A stretch of 64,000 nt of DNA from Arthrobacter sunyaminii (GCF_018866305.1 NZ_CP076456.1:3596001-3660000), one strand, 5' to 3'; positions 14,078 to 23,854 are shown, counted from the stretch's first letter. Notes: generated by a model not told the origin, from the letters alone. Numbers and translations are program-made.

Positions 14078-16000
14078 ATGGCATCCATCGACCCGGTTCT
14101 CCGCATCGACGTCCCCTGGGCGGAACTCACTGTTGCGGTGGAAGACATGCGGGCCAAGGCGTCGACCACCCCGAGCATCCTGGATGCTGCATCCGCTGCC
14201 TGGAACGGGCTGCAGCAGGCATATCGCCACCCCGGCACCCAGGACCGGGTTTACGCTGCGCTCAAGGACCTGCGTGATCCCACAGTCGATTGGGCCGTGG
14301 CGCTGTCCTCCGCGTGCGCAGCCGTGCAGGATTTTGCGGCGGCCGGGCGGCCGCTGCAGCGCGAATCGGAGTCCCTCGAAGCCGAACGCGCCGGACTCCT
14401 GAGAACGGCCGCCGAAGCGGAAGACTCCAGCACTGAGGACCAGGACTCCGCCGAACGCGCCGTGGCGGATTTCAATGACCGGGTTCGGTCCCTGCGGGAC
14501 AGGTGGAACAGCCTTACTGCGGGCACCGCTGCAGAACTCGCCGGTATCACGGGAGGCACCGGAGACGGACTCCCGGTAACAGCCGCAATTGGCGGCCGGA
14601 CACTCCCTTCGGTTGACTGGTTTCATCTGAGTTCCACTCTGGACAACATCAGCGCAATCGATCCGGAAGCCGTGGTGGACTCCATCCTTCACCTGAACGC
14701 TGAAGAGCTCCGCGAGTGGGCCCAGGTCAATCCGGAGGCGGCGCTTGTCCTAGCGACAAACAAGATGCCCCACCACGGTCGGGATCCCGAGCGGACCATG
14801 GGCAACGTCAGCAGCTACGGTTACCGGCGCGAGCGGGGCAGCCTCGCCGCAACCCTGGCGCCGGAAGGCATCGCACTGATCCGGGAGACCTGGCTGAATC
14901 TGACGGACCTGGAACAAAAGCGGCTGCTGCTCCTGTACCCCGGCACGTTCGGGAACATGAACGGCATACCGATGGAACAGCGCGCCTTTGCCAATATCGT
15001 CACGGTTGCCGGGTTGCGCGAACAGGTCACCCGGCAGATGGCCGCCATGGGAGGTGAACCGGTTAAGAGCAGCTTCGCGCAGAACCCCGGGGAGCAGGCG
15101 CTGTACACCTCGCTTCGCTCCGTCTGGGACGAACTCAATAAAAAGAAGACGGGCCTGGACAATGCCGTGGAGAGTAACCGGCAGGTGGTGATGGTCGGTT
15201 TGGAGGGAGACGGCCGCATTGTCACCATGAACGGCACTCCGTCGCAGCACGCTAAAACCAGCACCATACTGGTCCCCGGCACCAGCAGCGACCTGTCGGC
15301 TCTGGAGGATTACGCCCTGCGGCTGGACAACATCACCTCGGACCGGGGTGCGGACGATGTCTCCTTCTACTGGCAGGGCACCGACCTTCCCAACGAGGTG
15401 CCGGATAACAGGTCCAGCTCCTACAACGAAACCGGGGGACCTCTGCTTGCCGGCTTCGACGCAGCCCTTGACCTTGAGTTGTCGCCGGAGACGAGAAGCA
15501 CGTACATCGGGTACAGCGCCGGAGCCGCCCTTGTGGGGACCGCTGAACGCGAAGGACTCAATTCCACCAACATCATCTATCTCGCCCCTTCCGGTGCCGG
15601 CAACGAAGTCGACGGCGTGGAAGACACCCGAAACCGGGAAGCCCACCGATATTGGATCCAGACCCGGGACGATCCCATCGTGCTGGCGCAGCTCCTCGGC
15701 GGCATTCCCCAGGGTGGAGACCCGCAGCAGATGGATGTGGTGCGGCTGGAATCCGGGTTCATAGACCACGCCCAGGGCGGCCCGTTGGTTTCGGGCCACG
15801 AGGAATACTTCTCACCGGACTCAACGGCCATGCTGAACATGCGCCGGGTGGTGCTCAATGAAGCCGTTTTTCCGTACGTTCCTGATGAAGCCTTCATGGA
15901 TGAAGGCGGCATGTGGACGTACAGTCCATTACAAACCAGACCGCAGAATTACGCGGGAGAGAAAATGCCCTCGGTCCCCGTGGAAAGTGCAGGCCCCTGA
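14078..16000 (+). CDS. DUF1023 alpha/beta hydrolase with helical N-terminal domain
   Basis: 640 aa. Residues about 1-170 are helical and coiled-coil-like, reminiscent of WXG/ESX substrate regions. The C-terminal half is a DUF1023-type alpha/beta hydrolase: ILVPGTSSDLSAL, SFYWQGTDLP, the nucleophile elbow IGYSAGAALVG, and a late His region (GFIDHAQGGPLVSGHEEYFS). No signal peptide. The ATG at 14078 is 4 nt after the small-protein gene and the stop overlaps the lipoprotein start by one base, so the three genes form one operon. Substrate unknown. Confidence 0.88.
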   Translation: MASIDPVLRIDVPWAELTVAVEDMRAKASTTPSILDAASAAWNGLQQAYRHPGTQDRVYAALKDLRDPTVDWAVALSSACAAVQDFAAAGRPLQRESESLEAERAGLLRTAAEAEDSSTEDQDSAERAVADFNDRVRSLRDRWNSLTAGTAAELAGITGGTGDGLPVTAAIGGRTLPSVDWFHLSSTLDNISAIDPEAVVDSILHLNAEELREWAQVNPEAALVLATNKMPHHGRDPERTMGNVSSYGYRRERGSLAATLAPEGIALIRETWLNLTDLEQKRLLLLYPGTFGNMNGIPMEQRAFANIVTVAGLREQVTRQMAAMGGEPVKSSFAQNPGEQALYTSLRSVWDELNKKKTGLDNAVESNRQVVMVGLEGDGRIVTMNGTPSQHAKTSTILVPGTSSDLSALEDYALRLDNITSDRGADDVSFYWQGTDLPNEVPDNRSSSYNETGGPLLAGFDAALDLELSPETRSTYIGYSAGAALVGTAEREGLNSTNIIYLAPSGAGNEVDGVEDTRNREAHRYWIQTRDDPIVLAQLLGGIPQGGDPQQMDVVRLESGFIDHAQGGPLVSGHEEYFSPDSTAMLNMRRVVLNEAVFPYVPDEAFMDEGGMWTYSPLQTRPQNYAGEKMPSVPVESAGP

Positions 16001-16626
16001 TGCAGGAACGTTCCTCGAAATCGCCGCGTCTCGCGGCCGCCGCACTGTTGATCTTCAGCCTGGGAGGCTGCACCTTGATTTCAGAAGCCGGAACACCCGA
16101 TCCGTCCACCGCATCCTCGCGTCCCGCCGCCCAGGTGCTGCCCGAGCTGGAAACCATCCTGCCGGACCTCGTGGCGCTCGGCGGCGAGGCGTCGCCGCTT
16201 GCCGTCCAGCAGCTCAAGGAAGAATCCTGTCTTGACCCCTTGCAGGAGGACAACTGGAATACCCAGACCCGCGCCCTGGGGTGGCTGGTAGGCAGATTCA
16301 CGGATCATGAGTCAGCCCAGGGAGCCATGGACGCATGGAAAAGCCACCTCGAAACAGGGGGGTGGGTCCAGGACGACGAGTTGCGCAACGCGCCGGAAAC
16401 CAACGGCGATGTCCACGTCATGCGCTATCACCACGAGGACCTGCAGCTGAGTGCGCGCTACGACCATGCCGAACTTAACGGCAGCCGGAATGTGAGCGTC
16501 GTGATCACCAGCCCCTGCATGAAGAACCCCGAAGACCACCGGATGACCCGCTCCAAGCTGGACCCCGACTACGGCGTCAGCAGTAAGTACTATGACTCCG
16601 ATGCCGAAAAGGCTGACCCCGCCTAG
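16000..16626 (+). CDS. Predicted lipoprotein
   Basis: 208 aa. The N-terminus MQERSSKSPR plus the hydrophobic stretch LAAAALLIFSLGGC forms a lipoprotein signal with the modified Cys at residue 24. The mature part (LKEESCLDPLQEDNW, YHHEDLQLSARYDH, SVVITSPCMKN) has a compact alpha/beta look with two further cysteines that may pair. Its ATG shares one base with the hydrolase stop codon (TGATG), so it is translationally coupled. Likely anchored outside the membrane as partner of the hydrolase module. Confidence 0.85.
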   Translation: MQERSSKSPRLAAAALLIFSLGGCTLISEAGTPDPSTASSRPAAQVLPELETILPDLVALGGEASPLAVQQLKEESCLDPLQEDNWNTQTRALGWLVGRFTDHESAQGAMDAWKSHLETGGWVQDDELRNAPETNGDVHVMRYHHEDLQLSARYDHAELNGSRNVSVVITSPCMKNPEDHRMTRSKLDPDYGVSSKYYDSDAEKADPA

Positions 16627-16664
16627 CCCCGGAAGACATGCCGTCCAGCCCTAGACTGTGTTCC

Positions 16665-18059
16665 ATGATCGAGAGCGCGACCATAGGCGAGACCGCCCCG
16701 TCCCAAAGCACCGGTTGGGTCCGGGAGCGGCTGCGGAAGAAGAACGACGACGACTGGGAACGTCCGGCGCCTACGCCGGATCAGGTGCGGCGGGACGTCA
16801 TCGGAACCGCCGCCGTCATTCTGGTTGCCGCAATTGCGCTTGAAACCAGCCGCGGATTCGGCGCTGTGGGCGGGGAGGACCGTCCGTTCTGGCTCCAGTA
16901 TCTGGTGCTGGCGCTGATGGTGGTGCCTCTGGCTCTACGGCGCCGGCTCCCGATCAGCGTCCTGCTGGTGTCCTCATTGCTTTTCTTTCTCCTGAGCACC
17001 TATATGCCGGCCATCAGCACCCAGCTCGCTTTTCAAGCCGCGTATTTCGCCTCCATCTACTCGGCCGTGGCCTGGGCGCGGGACCGGAGGATGCTTCGGC
17101 TGGCACTGGCGGCGGTGATCGCGGCAATGGCGCTGTGGTTGATCCTCGGTTTCACCGTGTCCAGCGCCTATGACTCCTTTTTCGAAAACCTCAAAGAGAA
17201 CGCCCCGGCAGGCGATGAAACCTACGGCGGTCTATTGCCTCCCCTGGCCTCCTACGCCGTGTACTCATTCCTGATCAATGCCGCCTTTTTCGGCGGAGCC
17301 ATCCTGTTCGGCCTCACCTCCTGGCGCAGTGCGCACCAGCGCGAACGTCTCGCAGAACAGGCAGGGCAGCTGCGCGCCCAGTCGGCGGAGCTGGCGCACC
17401 AGGCGGTGGTGAATGAACGGCTGCGGATCGCCCGGGAACTGCACGACGTCGTCGCGCACCATATCGCGGTCATTGGCGTGCACGCCGGGGCGGCACGGCG
17501 CGTGATGGAGAAGAAACCCGAAGCCGCTGCGGGCGCCCTGCAAACCATTGAAGATTCAAGCCGTGAGGCGGTGCAGGAAATGCGTTCCCTGCTGGGCGTG
17601 CTGCGGGCCGGCGATGAGACCGATCCCGCCGGCGACGGCGCCCTTCGCCGGCCGGAACCGGGCCTTGCGGACCTGGATACGCTGGTGGCCGAACATCTGG
17701 CCAACGGACTGCAGGTGACTTTCACCCGGGTGGAAGACACACCGGGGGCGCTCGACGCCGTCGCGGCTCCGCTGGCCCTGTCCGTCTACCGCACCGTTCA
17801 GGAATCCCTCGCCAACGTGCGCCGCCATTCCACCGCCGGTTCCGCCGTCGTTGCCCTGCGCAGCGGATCGACCGACGGCGTGCGCTGGCTCGAGGTGGAA
17901 ACGGTCGACGACGGCCTTCCCCGGACGGGCGGACAGCCCGGCTCCGGATTCGGGCTGCGGGGAATCCGGGAGCGGGCGGCCCTGCACGGCGGCACTGCGG
18001 AGATTGGCCCCCGGCCCGGCGGCGGGTGGCGGGTACGCGTCCGCTTCACACAGCGTTGA
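16665..18059 (+). CDS. Sensor histidine kinase, NarL/DesK type
   Basis: 464 aa. Four to five membrane helices (about residues 45-200), a short coiled coil, then the HisKA_3 dimerisation domain with phospho-acceptor His in ARELHDVVAHHIAVIGVHAG (about residue 260) and a HATPase domain ending GSGFGLRGIRERAALHGG. ATG 16665 is preferred over 16638 because TAGACT ends 7 nt before it, a leaderless start. The cognate regulator and an ABC exporter follow, so it probably senses envelope or drug stress and controls that exporter. Confidence 0.92.
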   Translation: MIESATIGETAPSQSTGWVRERLRKKNDDDWERPAPTPDQVRRDVIGTAAVILVAAIALETSRGFGAVGGEDRPFWLQYLVLALMVVPLALRRRLPISVLLVSSLLFFLLSTYMPAISTQLAFQAAYFASIYSAVAWARDRRMLRLALAAVIAAMALWLILGFTVSSAYDSFFENLKENAPAGDETYGGLLPPLASYAVYSFLINAAFFGGAILFGLTSWRSAHQRERLAEQAGQLRAQSAELAHQAVVNERLRIARELHDVVAHHIAVIGVHAGAARRVMEKKPEAAAGALQTIEDSSREAVQEMRSLLGVLRAGDETDPAGDGALRRPEPGLADLDTLVAEHLANGLQVTFTRVEDTPGALDAVAAPLALSVYRTVQESLANVRRHSTAGSAVVALRSGSTDGVRWLEVETVDDGLPRTGGQPGSGFGLRGIRERAALHGGTAEIGPRPGGGWRVRVRFTQR

Positions 18060-18117
18060 GATTCCGTGCCGCGGGAGGAAAGCCCGCTAAGCTCGTTGCC
18101 GGGGGATGAGGGACACC

Positions 18118-18891
18118 ATGAAACCAATTCACGTACTGCTCGCTGATGACCAGGCCCTGGTGCGGGCCGGCTTCGCGATGATGCTCTCCGTCGAGGACGA
18201 GATCCATGTGGTGGGTCAGGTGGCCAACGGCGCCGAAGCAGTGGAATTTGCCGCCGCCAACCCGGTGGATGTCATTCTGATGGACGTGCAGATGCCGGTT
18301 CTGGACGGAATCCGCGCCACGGAACAGGTGGTGCGCGCCGGCACGGCCAAGGTCATCATCCTGACCACTTTCGAACGCGAGGATTACCTCTTCGATGCCA
18401 TCCGGGCCGGAGCGAGCGGTTTCCTGCTGAAGAATGCGGACCCCGATGACCTGGTGGCGGCAGTGCACGCCGTCGCCTGCGGCCACGCACTGCTGGCTCC
18501 GGAAGTCACCATCCGCGTGATCGAGCGGTTCGCCCGCTCGCTCGAGTCCGAGTCCGAGGCTGAGTCCGGCTCCGAGGCAAGGGCAGCCGGAACGGCCCTT
18601 CCCGCCACGCCCGCCACGCCCGCCACGCCCGCCACGGAGCAGCAGAAGCTCCTGGACACCCTGACCTCCCGCGAGCGCGAGGTTCTCATCCAAATCGCCG
18701 CCGGCCGGAGCAACGCTGAAATCGCCCGGGAGATGTTCCTGGCCGAAGCGACGGTTAAGACCCATATCTCCAACCTGCTCGCCAAGATCCAGGTCCGCGA
18801 CCGGGTGCAGGCGGTGGTGTTCGCCTATGAAAGCGGTCTCATCCTTCCGGGGGAGAACCCATCGGATCCCGCCGTCCGCAGCTCCTCCTAG
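18118..18891 (+). CDS. LuxR/NarL-type response regulator
   Basis: 257 aa. REC domain with acidic pair ADD near residue 10 and phospho-acceptor Asp56 (VDVILMDVQMP), then a LuxR HTH (LTSREREVLIQIAAGRSNAEIA, ATVKTHISNLLAKI). GAGGG lies 6 nt before ATG 18118. The interdomain linker is unusually long, with an acidic Ser/Glu stretch and then four Pro-Ala-Thr units encoded by a perfect 9-nt tandem repeat. Partner of the preceding kinase. Confidence 0.94.
   Translation: MKPIHVLLADDQALVRAGFAMMLSVEDEIHVVGQVANGAEAVEFAAANPVDVILMDVQMPVLDGIRATEQVVRAGTAKVIILTTFEREDYLFDAIRAGASGFLLKNADPDDLVAAVHAVACGHALLAPEVTIRVIERFARSLESESEAESGSEARAAGTALPATPATPATPATEQQKLLDTLTSREREVLIQIAAGRSNAEIAREMFLAEATVKTHISNLLAKIQVRDRVQAVVFAYESGLILPGENPSDPAVRSSS
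18601..18636 (+). repeat. 9-nt tandem repeat x4 (CCCGCCACG) in the regulator linker
   Basis: Four perfect copies of CCCGCCACG encode Pro-Ala-Thr four times between the REC and HTH domains. The unit is a multiple of three, so copy-number change would alter linker length without breaking the frame. Confidence 0.95.
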
Positions 18892-19000
18892 CCGGCAACG
18901 GTTCACCCGCACGGCCGATCCGCCGCCTTCCCGCCGCACCTAGGGTTAAGGGAGAAGATTCCCACCATGCCCGGCGCGACCGGGAAAAGGAGCAGCCACC

Positions 19001-19885
19001 ATGCTGCAGGTGCAAAACCTGACCCGAACATTCGGGGACAAAGTGGCGGTCGACAACGTCAGCTTTGATGTTCCGTCCGGCCAGATGACCGGTTTTGTGG
19101 GCGCCAACGGTGCCGGCAAGACCACCACCATGCGGATGATCATGGGGGTCCTGAGCGCCACCTCCGGCGATGTGCTCCTCGACGGTGCTCCCCTGACGGC
19201 CCTGGCCCGGTCGACCTTCGGGTACATGCCCGAGGAACGCGGCCTCTACCCCAAGCAGCCCATCCTGGATCAGCTGATCTACCTCGGACAGCTGCACCGG
19301 ATGAGCCAGTCGCAGGCCCGCAAGGGCGCCATGGACCTGCTGGAGCGGTTCGGCCTCGGCGGCCGGACCAAGGACAAGCTGGAGTCCCTGTCCCTGGGCA
19401 ACCAGCAGCGGGTGCAGATCGCCGCCTCGCTGCTGCACAAGCCAAACGTGCTGATCCTGGACGAGCCGTTCTCGGGCTTGGACCCGGTGGCCGTGGATTC
19501 CATGGTGGAGTTGCTGCGCGAGCGCACCTCCGCCGGAGTTCCGGTGCTCTTTTCCAGCCATCAGCTGGATCTGGTGGACCGGCTCTGCGACAGCATGGTG
19601 GTCCTGCAGCAGGGCAAGGTGATTGCCTCAGGCACGGGCGATGCCCTGCGTGCCCGGGCAGTCAACCGGCACCGCATTACGGTTTCCCCGGATGCCGGCT
19701 GGGTGCGGGACGAGCCGGGGATACGCGTCCTCGACGTTGCAGGTCCCACCGCCGTCCTGGAATTCGACGACGACGACGCGCGGCAGCGCCTGCTTGCCAC
19801 CGCGCTCACCCGCGGCTCCGTGGAGGAGTTCGCCCCTATCCGACCGTCCCTGAGCGAAATCTACCGTGAGGTGACCGCAGTATGA
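19001..19885 (+). CDS. ABC transporter ATP-binding protein (NatA-like)
   Basis: 294 aa. Walker A GANGAGKTTT, signature LSLGNQQRVQIA, Walker B VLILDEPFSGLDP and H-loop SSHQLDL. The C-terminal extension (about residues 215-294) is of the kind found in ABC-2/NatA ATPases. Strong AAAAGGAG site 8 nt before the ATG. It follows the two-component genes and overlaps the permease by 4 nt (ATGA). Powers export by the neighbouring permease. Confidence 0.94.
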   Translation: MLQVQNLTRTFGDKVAVDNVSFDVPSGQMTGFVGANGAGKTTTMRMIMGVLSATSGDVLLDGAPLTALARSTFGYMPEERGLYPKQPILDQLIYLGQLHRMSQSQARKGAMDLLERFGLGGRTKDKLESLSLGNQQRVQIAASLLHKPNVLILDEPFSGLDPVAVDSMVELLRERTSAGVPVLFSSHQLDLVDRLCDSMVVLQQGKVIASGTGDALRARAVNRHRITVSPDAGWVRDEPGIRVLDVAGPTAVLEFDDDDARQRLLATALTRGSVEEFAPIRPSLSEIYREVTAV

Positions 19886-21087
19886 GCTCCGTTTCCCGCC
19901 CCACGCCCCCCTGGGCGATCGTCACCCTCCGCGAGGTCATGGTCAAGGCCCGCGACCGCAGCTACCTGATCTCCACCCTGGTCACGCTGGTCCTGATTGT
20001 GGGCACCGTGGTCTTCAACGCCTACATGAGCACCCGCGCCGACGAATACACCGTGGCGGTGACCGAGATGCAAAGCACTGCCCTCGAGAATCCCGCCAAA
20101 GAAGTTGTTGAAGCCGCCAATGAAGCAGGCCAGGCCGACGGCGGCAACACCAGTTTTGAGGCGATCTTCGCGGACTCGCCCGAGCAGGCCGAGGAACTGG
20201 TCCGTTCCGGGGAGGCCGACGCCGCACTCCTGGTGGGCTACGACGGCTGGACGCTAACCGGCAACGAGGAACTCGACGGCGGCCTGCAGCAGGGCATCGC
20301 CGACGCCCTGCGCGCCTACACCTTGGAGATCAACGCCGGCTACGCCGGGACCACCGCAGAGGCACTGCTGGCAGGCAGCGAGTTCCAGACCGCCCTGTTG
20401 GACGGAAACACGGAAAACCAGTTCATGGCCCAGTTCACCGGCTTCGTGTTCGGGTTCCTGTTCTACATGGCTGCGATCATCTTCGGGATGGCGATCGCCA
20501 CCTCGGTCCTCGAGGAAAAGCAGAACCGGGTGGTGGAGATTCTGGCCACGGCCATTCCTATTCGGCAGCTGCTCTACGGCAAGGTGGCCGGCAACACCGT
20601 CCTGGCCATGATCCAGCTGGCCCTCTACGCCGGGGCCGCCCTGCTTGCCCTGAACTTCACAGACACTGCGGAACTGGCCGGGACCATCATTCCTGCCTCG
20701 GGCTGGTTCCTGGTCTTCTTCCTGGCCGGCTTCCTGATCCTCGCTTCCCTCTGGGCCATGATCGGTTCCATGGCTTCGCGGTCCGAGGATCTGAACAACA
20801 GCTCCGGGCCGGTGCTCACGATCATCATCGCGGCACTCTTTGCGGGCCTGTTCGCCAAGGGACAGTTGCTGGTCGCGGCGTCCTACGTCCCGGTAATCTC
20901 CACCGTGGCGATGCCGGTACGGATGCTGAACGGCGACGTGCCGCTGTGGGAGACCTTCCTGTCGCTGGCGATCGCCCTGGCCGCGGCCTATGCACTGCTG
21001 CGCTTCGGCGAGAAGATTTACCGCCGGGCCGTGATGCAGAGCGGCGGCGCGTTGACCCTGCGCAAGGCGATGAAGCTGGAGTCCTGA
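19882..21087 (+). CDS. ABC-2 type permease (NatB-like)
   Basis: 401 aa. One N-terminal TM helix (SYLISTLVTLVLIVGTVVF), an extracytoplasmic domain of about 160 residues, then five or six TM helices including FGFLFYMAAIIFGMAIATS with the VLEEKQNRVVEIL motif of ABC-2 permeases. Translationally coupled to the ATPase. Substrate unknown; sodium or antimicrobial efflux is common in the family. Confidence 0.92.
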   Translation: MSSVSRPTPPWAIVTLREVMVKARDRSYLISTLVTLVLIVGTVVFNAYMSTRADEYTVAVTEMQSTALENPAKEVVEAANEAGQADGGNTSFEAIFADSPEQAEELVRSGEADAALLVGYDGWTLTGNEELDGGLQQGIADALRAYTLEINAGYAGTTAEALLAGSEFQTALLDGNTENQFMAQFTGFVFGFLFYMAAIIFGMAIATSVLEEKQNRVVEILATAIPIRQLLYGKVAGNTVLAMIQLALYAGAALLALNFTDTAELAGTIIPASGWFLVFFLAGFLILASLWAMIGSMASRSEDLNNSSGPVLTIIIAALFAGLFAKGQLLVAASYVPVISTVAMPVRMLNGDVPLWETFLSLAIALAAAYALLRFGEKIYRRAVMQSGGALTLRKAMKLES

Positions 21088-21131
21088 TCCGAAACCATCA
21101 GCACGGTACGCGGCACTTTGTACCGGGCCGG

Positions 21132-21166
21132 ACGGCCGAAGAAGTGTTCCTCACCTCTTCGGCCGT
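21132..21166. terminator. Hairpin terminator between convergent genes
   Basis: ACGGCCGAAGA (21132-21142) pairs perfectly with TCTTCGGCCGT (21156-21166) around a 13-nt loop, between the ABC permease stop and the malQ stop. It is probably used from both sides. Confidence 0.75.
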
Positions 21167-21183
21167 TCCCCCGGACAGCTAAG

Positions 21184-23337
21184 TCAGATTGCGTCCCTGA
21201 GCAGGTCCGCCAGCGAGTTGAAACGCTCGTTGGACGGCAGATCATCAAGCAGAACGGCTTTGCCGTCCGGACCGCAAAGCGGAATGCGCCAGTTGGGATA
21301 CTCGTCCCCGGTGCCGGGCTGGTTTTGGGTGCGCCGCTCCCCCACCGCATCAGCCAGCGCGACGCCGATGAGCACGGACGGGGACTGCAGGATGAAGGAG
21401 TGCAGTGCCTCCACGGACTGCTGGACGTTATCCGTACCGCTGGCTCCAGCAGGCAGCAGCCCGGCGCTGCGCACCAGCTCCAGGACGGATTCCCGGGCCG
21501 CAGCATCCGCTGCCCGCTCCTCCTCCACCGGACGGTTCAAAAGCCCCAGGGACTCTCGCAGGTCCACGTGTTCTCCGGCCAGGTAACCGGCCGTGGGCGG
21601 CAGGTCATGGGTGTTGACGGAGGTCAGGGCGCCCTTCCGGTATTCCGCCGGCGGGCGGGGACCGGCGTCGCCGTGCTCAAACCACAGGATGGAGGTGCCG
21701 AGCACGCCGCGCTCTGCGAGGTACTCCTGCACCCAGGGCTCAAACACCCCCAAATCCTCGCCGATCACCACGGCACCGGCGCGCTGTGCTTCCAGGACCA
21801 GGATTCCTATCAGCGCCTCGTGGTCGAAGTGCACGTATGCGCCGTCGCCGGGCCCCGAACCCTGCGGAATCCACCACAGGCGGAACAGGCCCAGGATGTG
21901 GTCAACCCGGATGCCGCCTGCGTGGCGGAGAATGGTGCGCAACATGTCCCGGTAGGGAAGGTAGCCCGCGTCCGCGAGGCGCCGGGGATGCCACGGCGGC
22001 TGGCTCCAGTCCTGGCCCTGCTGGTTGAACATGTCCGGCGGAGCACCCACTGACACTCCGGGAGCCAGGACCGGGCGCAGTATCCAGGCATCTGCCCCGG
22101 CAGGGTGCACGCCCACCGCCAGGTCATGGACAATGCCGATTTCCATGCCGGCGCTCCGGGCGGCACTCTGGGCTGTCTCCAGCTGCTGGTCGCAGATCCA
22201 CTGCAGCCACTGATGGAACCGGCTGCGCTCCGTGAAGGCGGAGCGGTGCTCCCGGACCCATTCGCTGTCCGGACTGGCAATCTGCTGCGACTGGGGATCA
22301 TCTGCCGGCACCTTCTCGGACAACGCACACCACAGGGCGAAATCCTGCAGTCCCTTGCCCTCCAGTGTGCAGAAGCGCTCAAACTGCTGCTGCCGCGCAA
22401 TGCTTCGCGGCACGGCAAAGATTAGTTCCAGCGCGGCCAGTTTGGCGGCGTAGGTCGCGTTGCGGTCCAATTTCTCGGCAGAGTGGTTGGCCGCCCCGAA
22501 GGTCCGCGCAGCTTCCTCAACCCGGGCACGGTCTGCCCCCGGAAGATAGCCGTATTCGGGAATGTCCTCCACCCGAATGTAGAGCGGGTTAAAGAATCGG
22601 CGTGTGGTGGGCAGGTACGGCGAGGGTTCCACCGGCGGAACCGGTTCCGCCGCATGCAGCGGATTGGTCAGGAGGAAACCGGCGCCGTGGCGTCCGCCGG
22701 AGAGCGCTGCGAGATCTGCGAGGTCGCCCAGATCCCCGATGCCCCAGGACCGGGAGGAGCGTACCGAGTAGAGCTGGGCCATGAGTCCCCAGGCCCGGTG
22801 GCGGTCAAGGCCGGCGGTCGTCGTCAGCCGTTCCGGCGTGACCACGAGAACGGTGCCGGCCTGCCGCTGCCCGGCAGTCACTTCGAGCCGGTGCCAGCCC
22901 AGTGGAAGGTCCTCCGGGAGCGGAATCAGGGTGCGGCCGGTGAGGGTCCCGTCAACGTCCAGTTCCTCGCCGGGCACCGCCGGCCACTCCAGCTCACGCC
23001 GGCTTCCGTCCTCCAGCACGATCCGCACGTCCGCGTGCACTCCGGCGGGCAAATGGACGGGGACTGTCCGGCTGCGGTGTTCGCGCACGACGACGGCGCC
23101 CGGCAGTGTTTGGTGCCACCCCTGCAGGCGTGCCGAAGCCAATGACTGCGACAGGTCCTCCCGCGTTGCCGTGGCCACCCCCAACGCGCCGAGCACCTTT
23201 TTCAGGGTCTCATCGGAAACTTCGCGGCGGGTTCCGTCCCAGCCGTTGAACGTAATTGCTACATGATGATGTTCGGCCAGCTCCTGTAGGAGTGCGGTCT
23301 CGCCGGCTGGTTCGCCTGTGATATTCGCTTCAGTCAT
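21184..23337 (-). CDS. malQ: 4-alpha-glucanotransferase (amylomaltase, GH77)
   Basis: 717 aa; transfers maltooligosaccharide chains in cytoplasmic glycogen/maltose metabolism. The N-terminal beta-rich domains (about residues 1-190) are as in large actinobacterial MalQ. The GH77 barrel has YSVRSSRSWGIGDLGDL, the nucleophile Asp in RVDHILGLFRLWW, the acid/base Glu in VIGEDLG and the transition-state Asp in NTHDLPP. ATG 23337 is set by TAGATT 7 nt upstream (leaderless) and by the typical start; the frame extension to 23565 is rejected. It stands alone, converging on the ABC operon. Confidence 0.95.
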   Translation of the reverse strand: MTEANITGEPAGETALLQELAEHHHVAITFNGWDGTRREVSDETLKKVLGALGVATATREDLSQSLASARLQGWHQTLPGAVVVREHRSRTVPVHLPAGVHADVRIVLEDGSRRELEWPAVPGEELDVDGTLTGRTLIPLPEDLPLGWHRLEVTAGQRQAGTVLVVTPERLTTTAGLDRHRAWGLMAQLYSVRSSRSWGIGDLGDLADLAALSGGRHGAGFLLTNPLHAAEPVPPVEPSPYLPTTRRFFNPLYIRVEDIPEYGYLPGADRARVEEAARTFGAANHSAEKLDRNATYAAKLAALELIFAVPRSIARQQQFERFCTLEGKGLQDFALWCALSEKVPADDPQSQQIASPDSEWVREHRSAFTERSRFHQWLQWICDQQLETAQSAARSAGMEIGIVHDLAVGVHPAGADAWILRPVLAPGVSVGAPPDMFNQQGQDWSQPPWHPRRLADAGYLPYRDMLRTILRHAGGIRVDHILGLFRLWWIPQGSGPGDGAYVHFDHEALIGILVLEAQRAGAVVIGEDLGVFEPWVQEYLAERGVLGTSILWFEHGDAGPRPPAEYRKGALTSVNTHDLPPTAGYLAGEHVDLRESLGLLNRPVEEERAADAAARESVLELVRSAGLLPAGASGTDNVQQSVEALHSFILQSPSVLIGVALADAVGERRTQNQPGTGDEYPNWRIPLCGPDGKAVLLDDLPSNERFNSLADLLRDAI

Positions 23338-23395
23338 GTCAGCCAATCTAGGCGTCCCGGGGTCCCTTCGCCCAGCCGGGTGGAACCAGCTACCC

Positions 23396-23731
23396 TCAGC
23401 TGCGTTTTTCGGTGAGCCGCCAACCATCCTGATAATCGGGGTGGTCCTGGTAGCCGGCAGCCATGGAGGCCAGCGCCAGCGAGGTCCACTCCAGCTCATC
23501 GGCGAACAGTTTGCCCTGGCCGTCGGGATCCAGAAGCATCCGTGCCAGGGCATTGCGCCGAGCACCGCCGATGATGTCGATCAGCATGAGCTTGGCTTCG
23601 CACTCGCGCAGCAGCCGTTCCTCGTACCAGCGGTCAGACGGCGCGACGCCCCTGGCAGTCAGGAGCTTCCGGGACTCCGCGGCGTCGTCCTGAAAGCGTG
23701 TCAACAGGAAATCCACGATGTCCATGTCCAT
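23396..23731 (-). CDS. DUF6221 family protein
   Basis: About 111 aa. The family pattern is clear: MDIVDFLLTRFQDD, WYEERLLRECEAKLMLID and a C-terminal DHPDYQDGW. Three ATGs lie 6 nt apart (23737, 23731, 23725); 23731 is preferred because TACGAT ends 7 nt before it, giving a leaderless start. Function unknown; the family is widespread in actinobacteria and phages as short cytoplasmic proteins. Confidence 0.85.
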   Translation of the reverse strand: MDMDIVDFLLTRFQDDAAESRKLLTARGVAPSDRWYEERLLRECEAKLMLIDIIGGARRNALARMLLDPDGQGKLFADELEWTSLALASMAAGYQDHPDYQDGWRLTEKRS

Positions 23732-23854
23732 GCCCATGATCGTACGCAGGGATAAATGGCGCTGTCAGGGGTGGTACCCAAAATCCGCATGCCGGGGCAG
23801 GAATATTTCTTGCCGACGCTTGGTTGACATAACTAGTCGAACGAAAGAGAGCCC

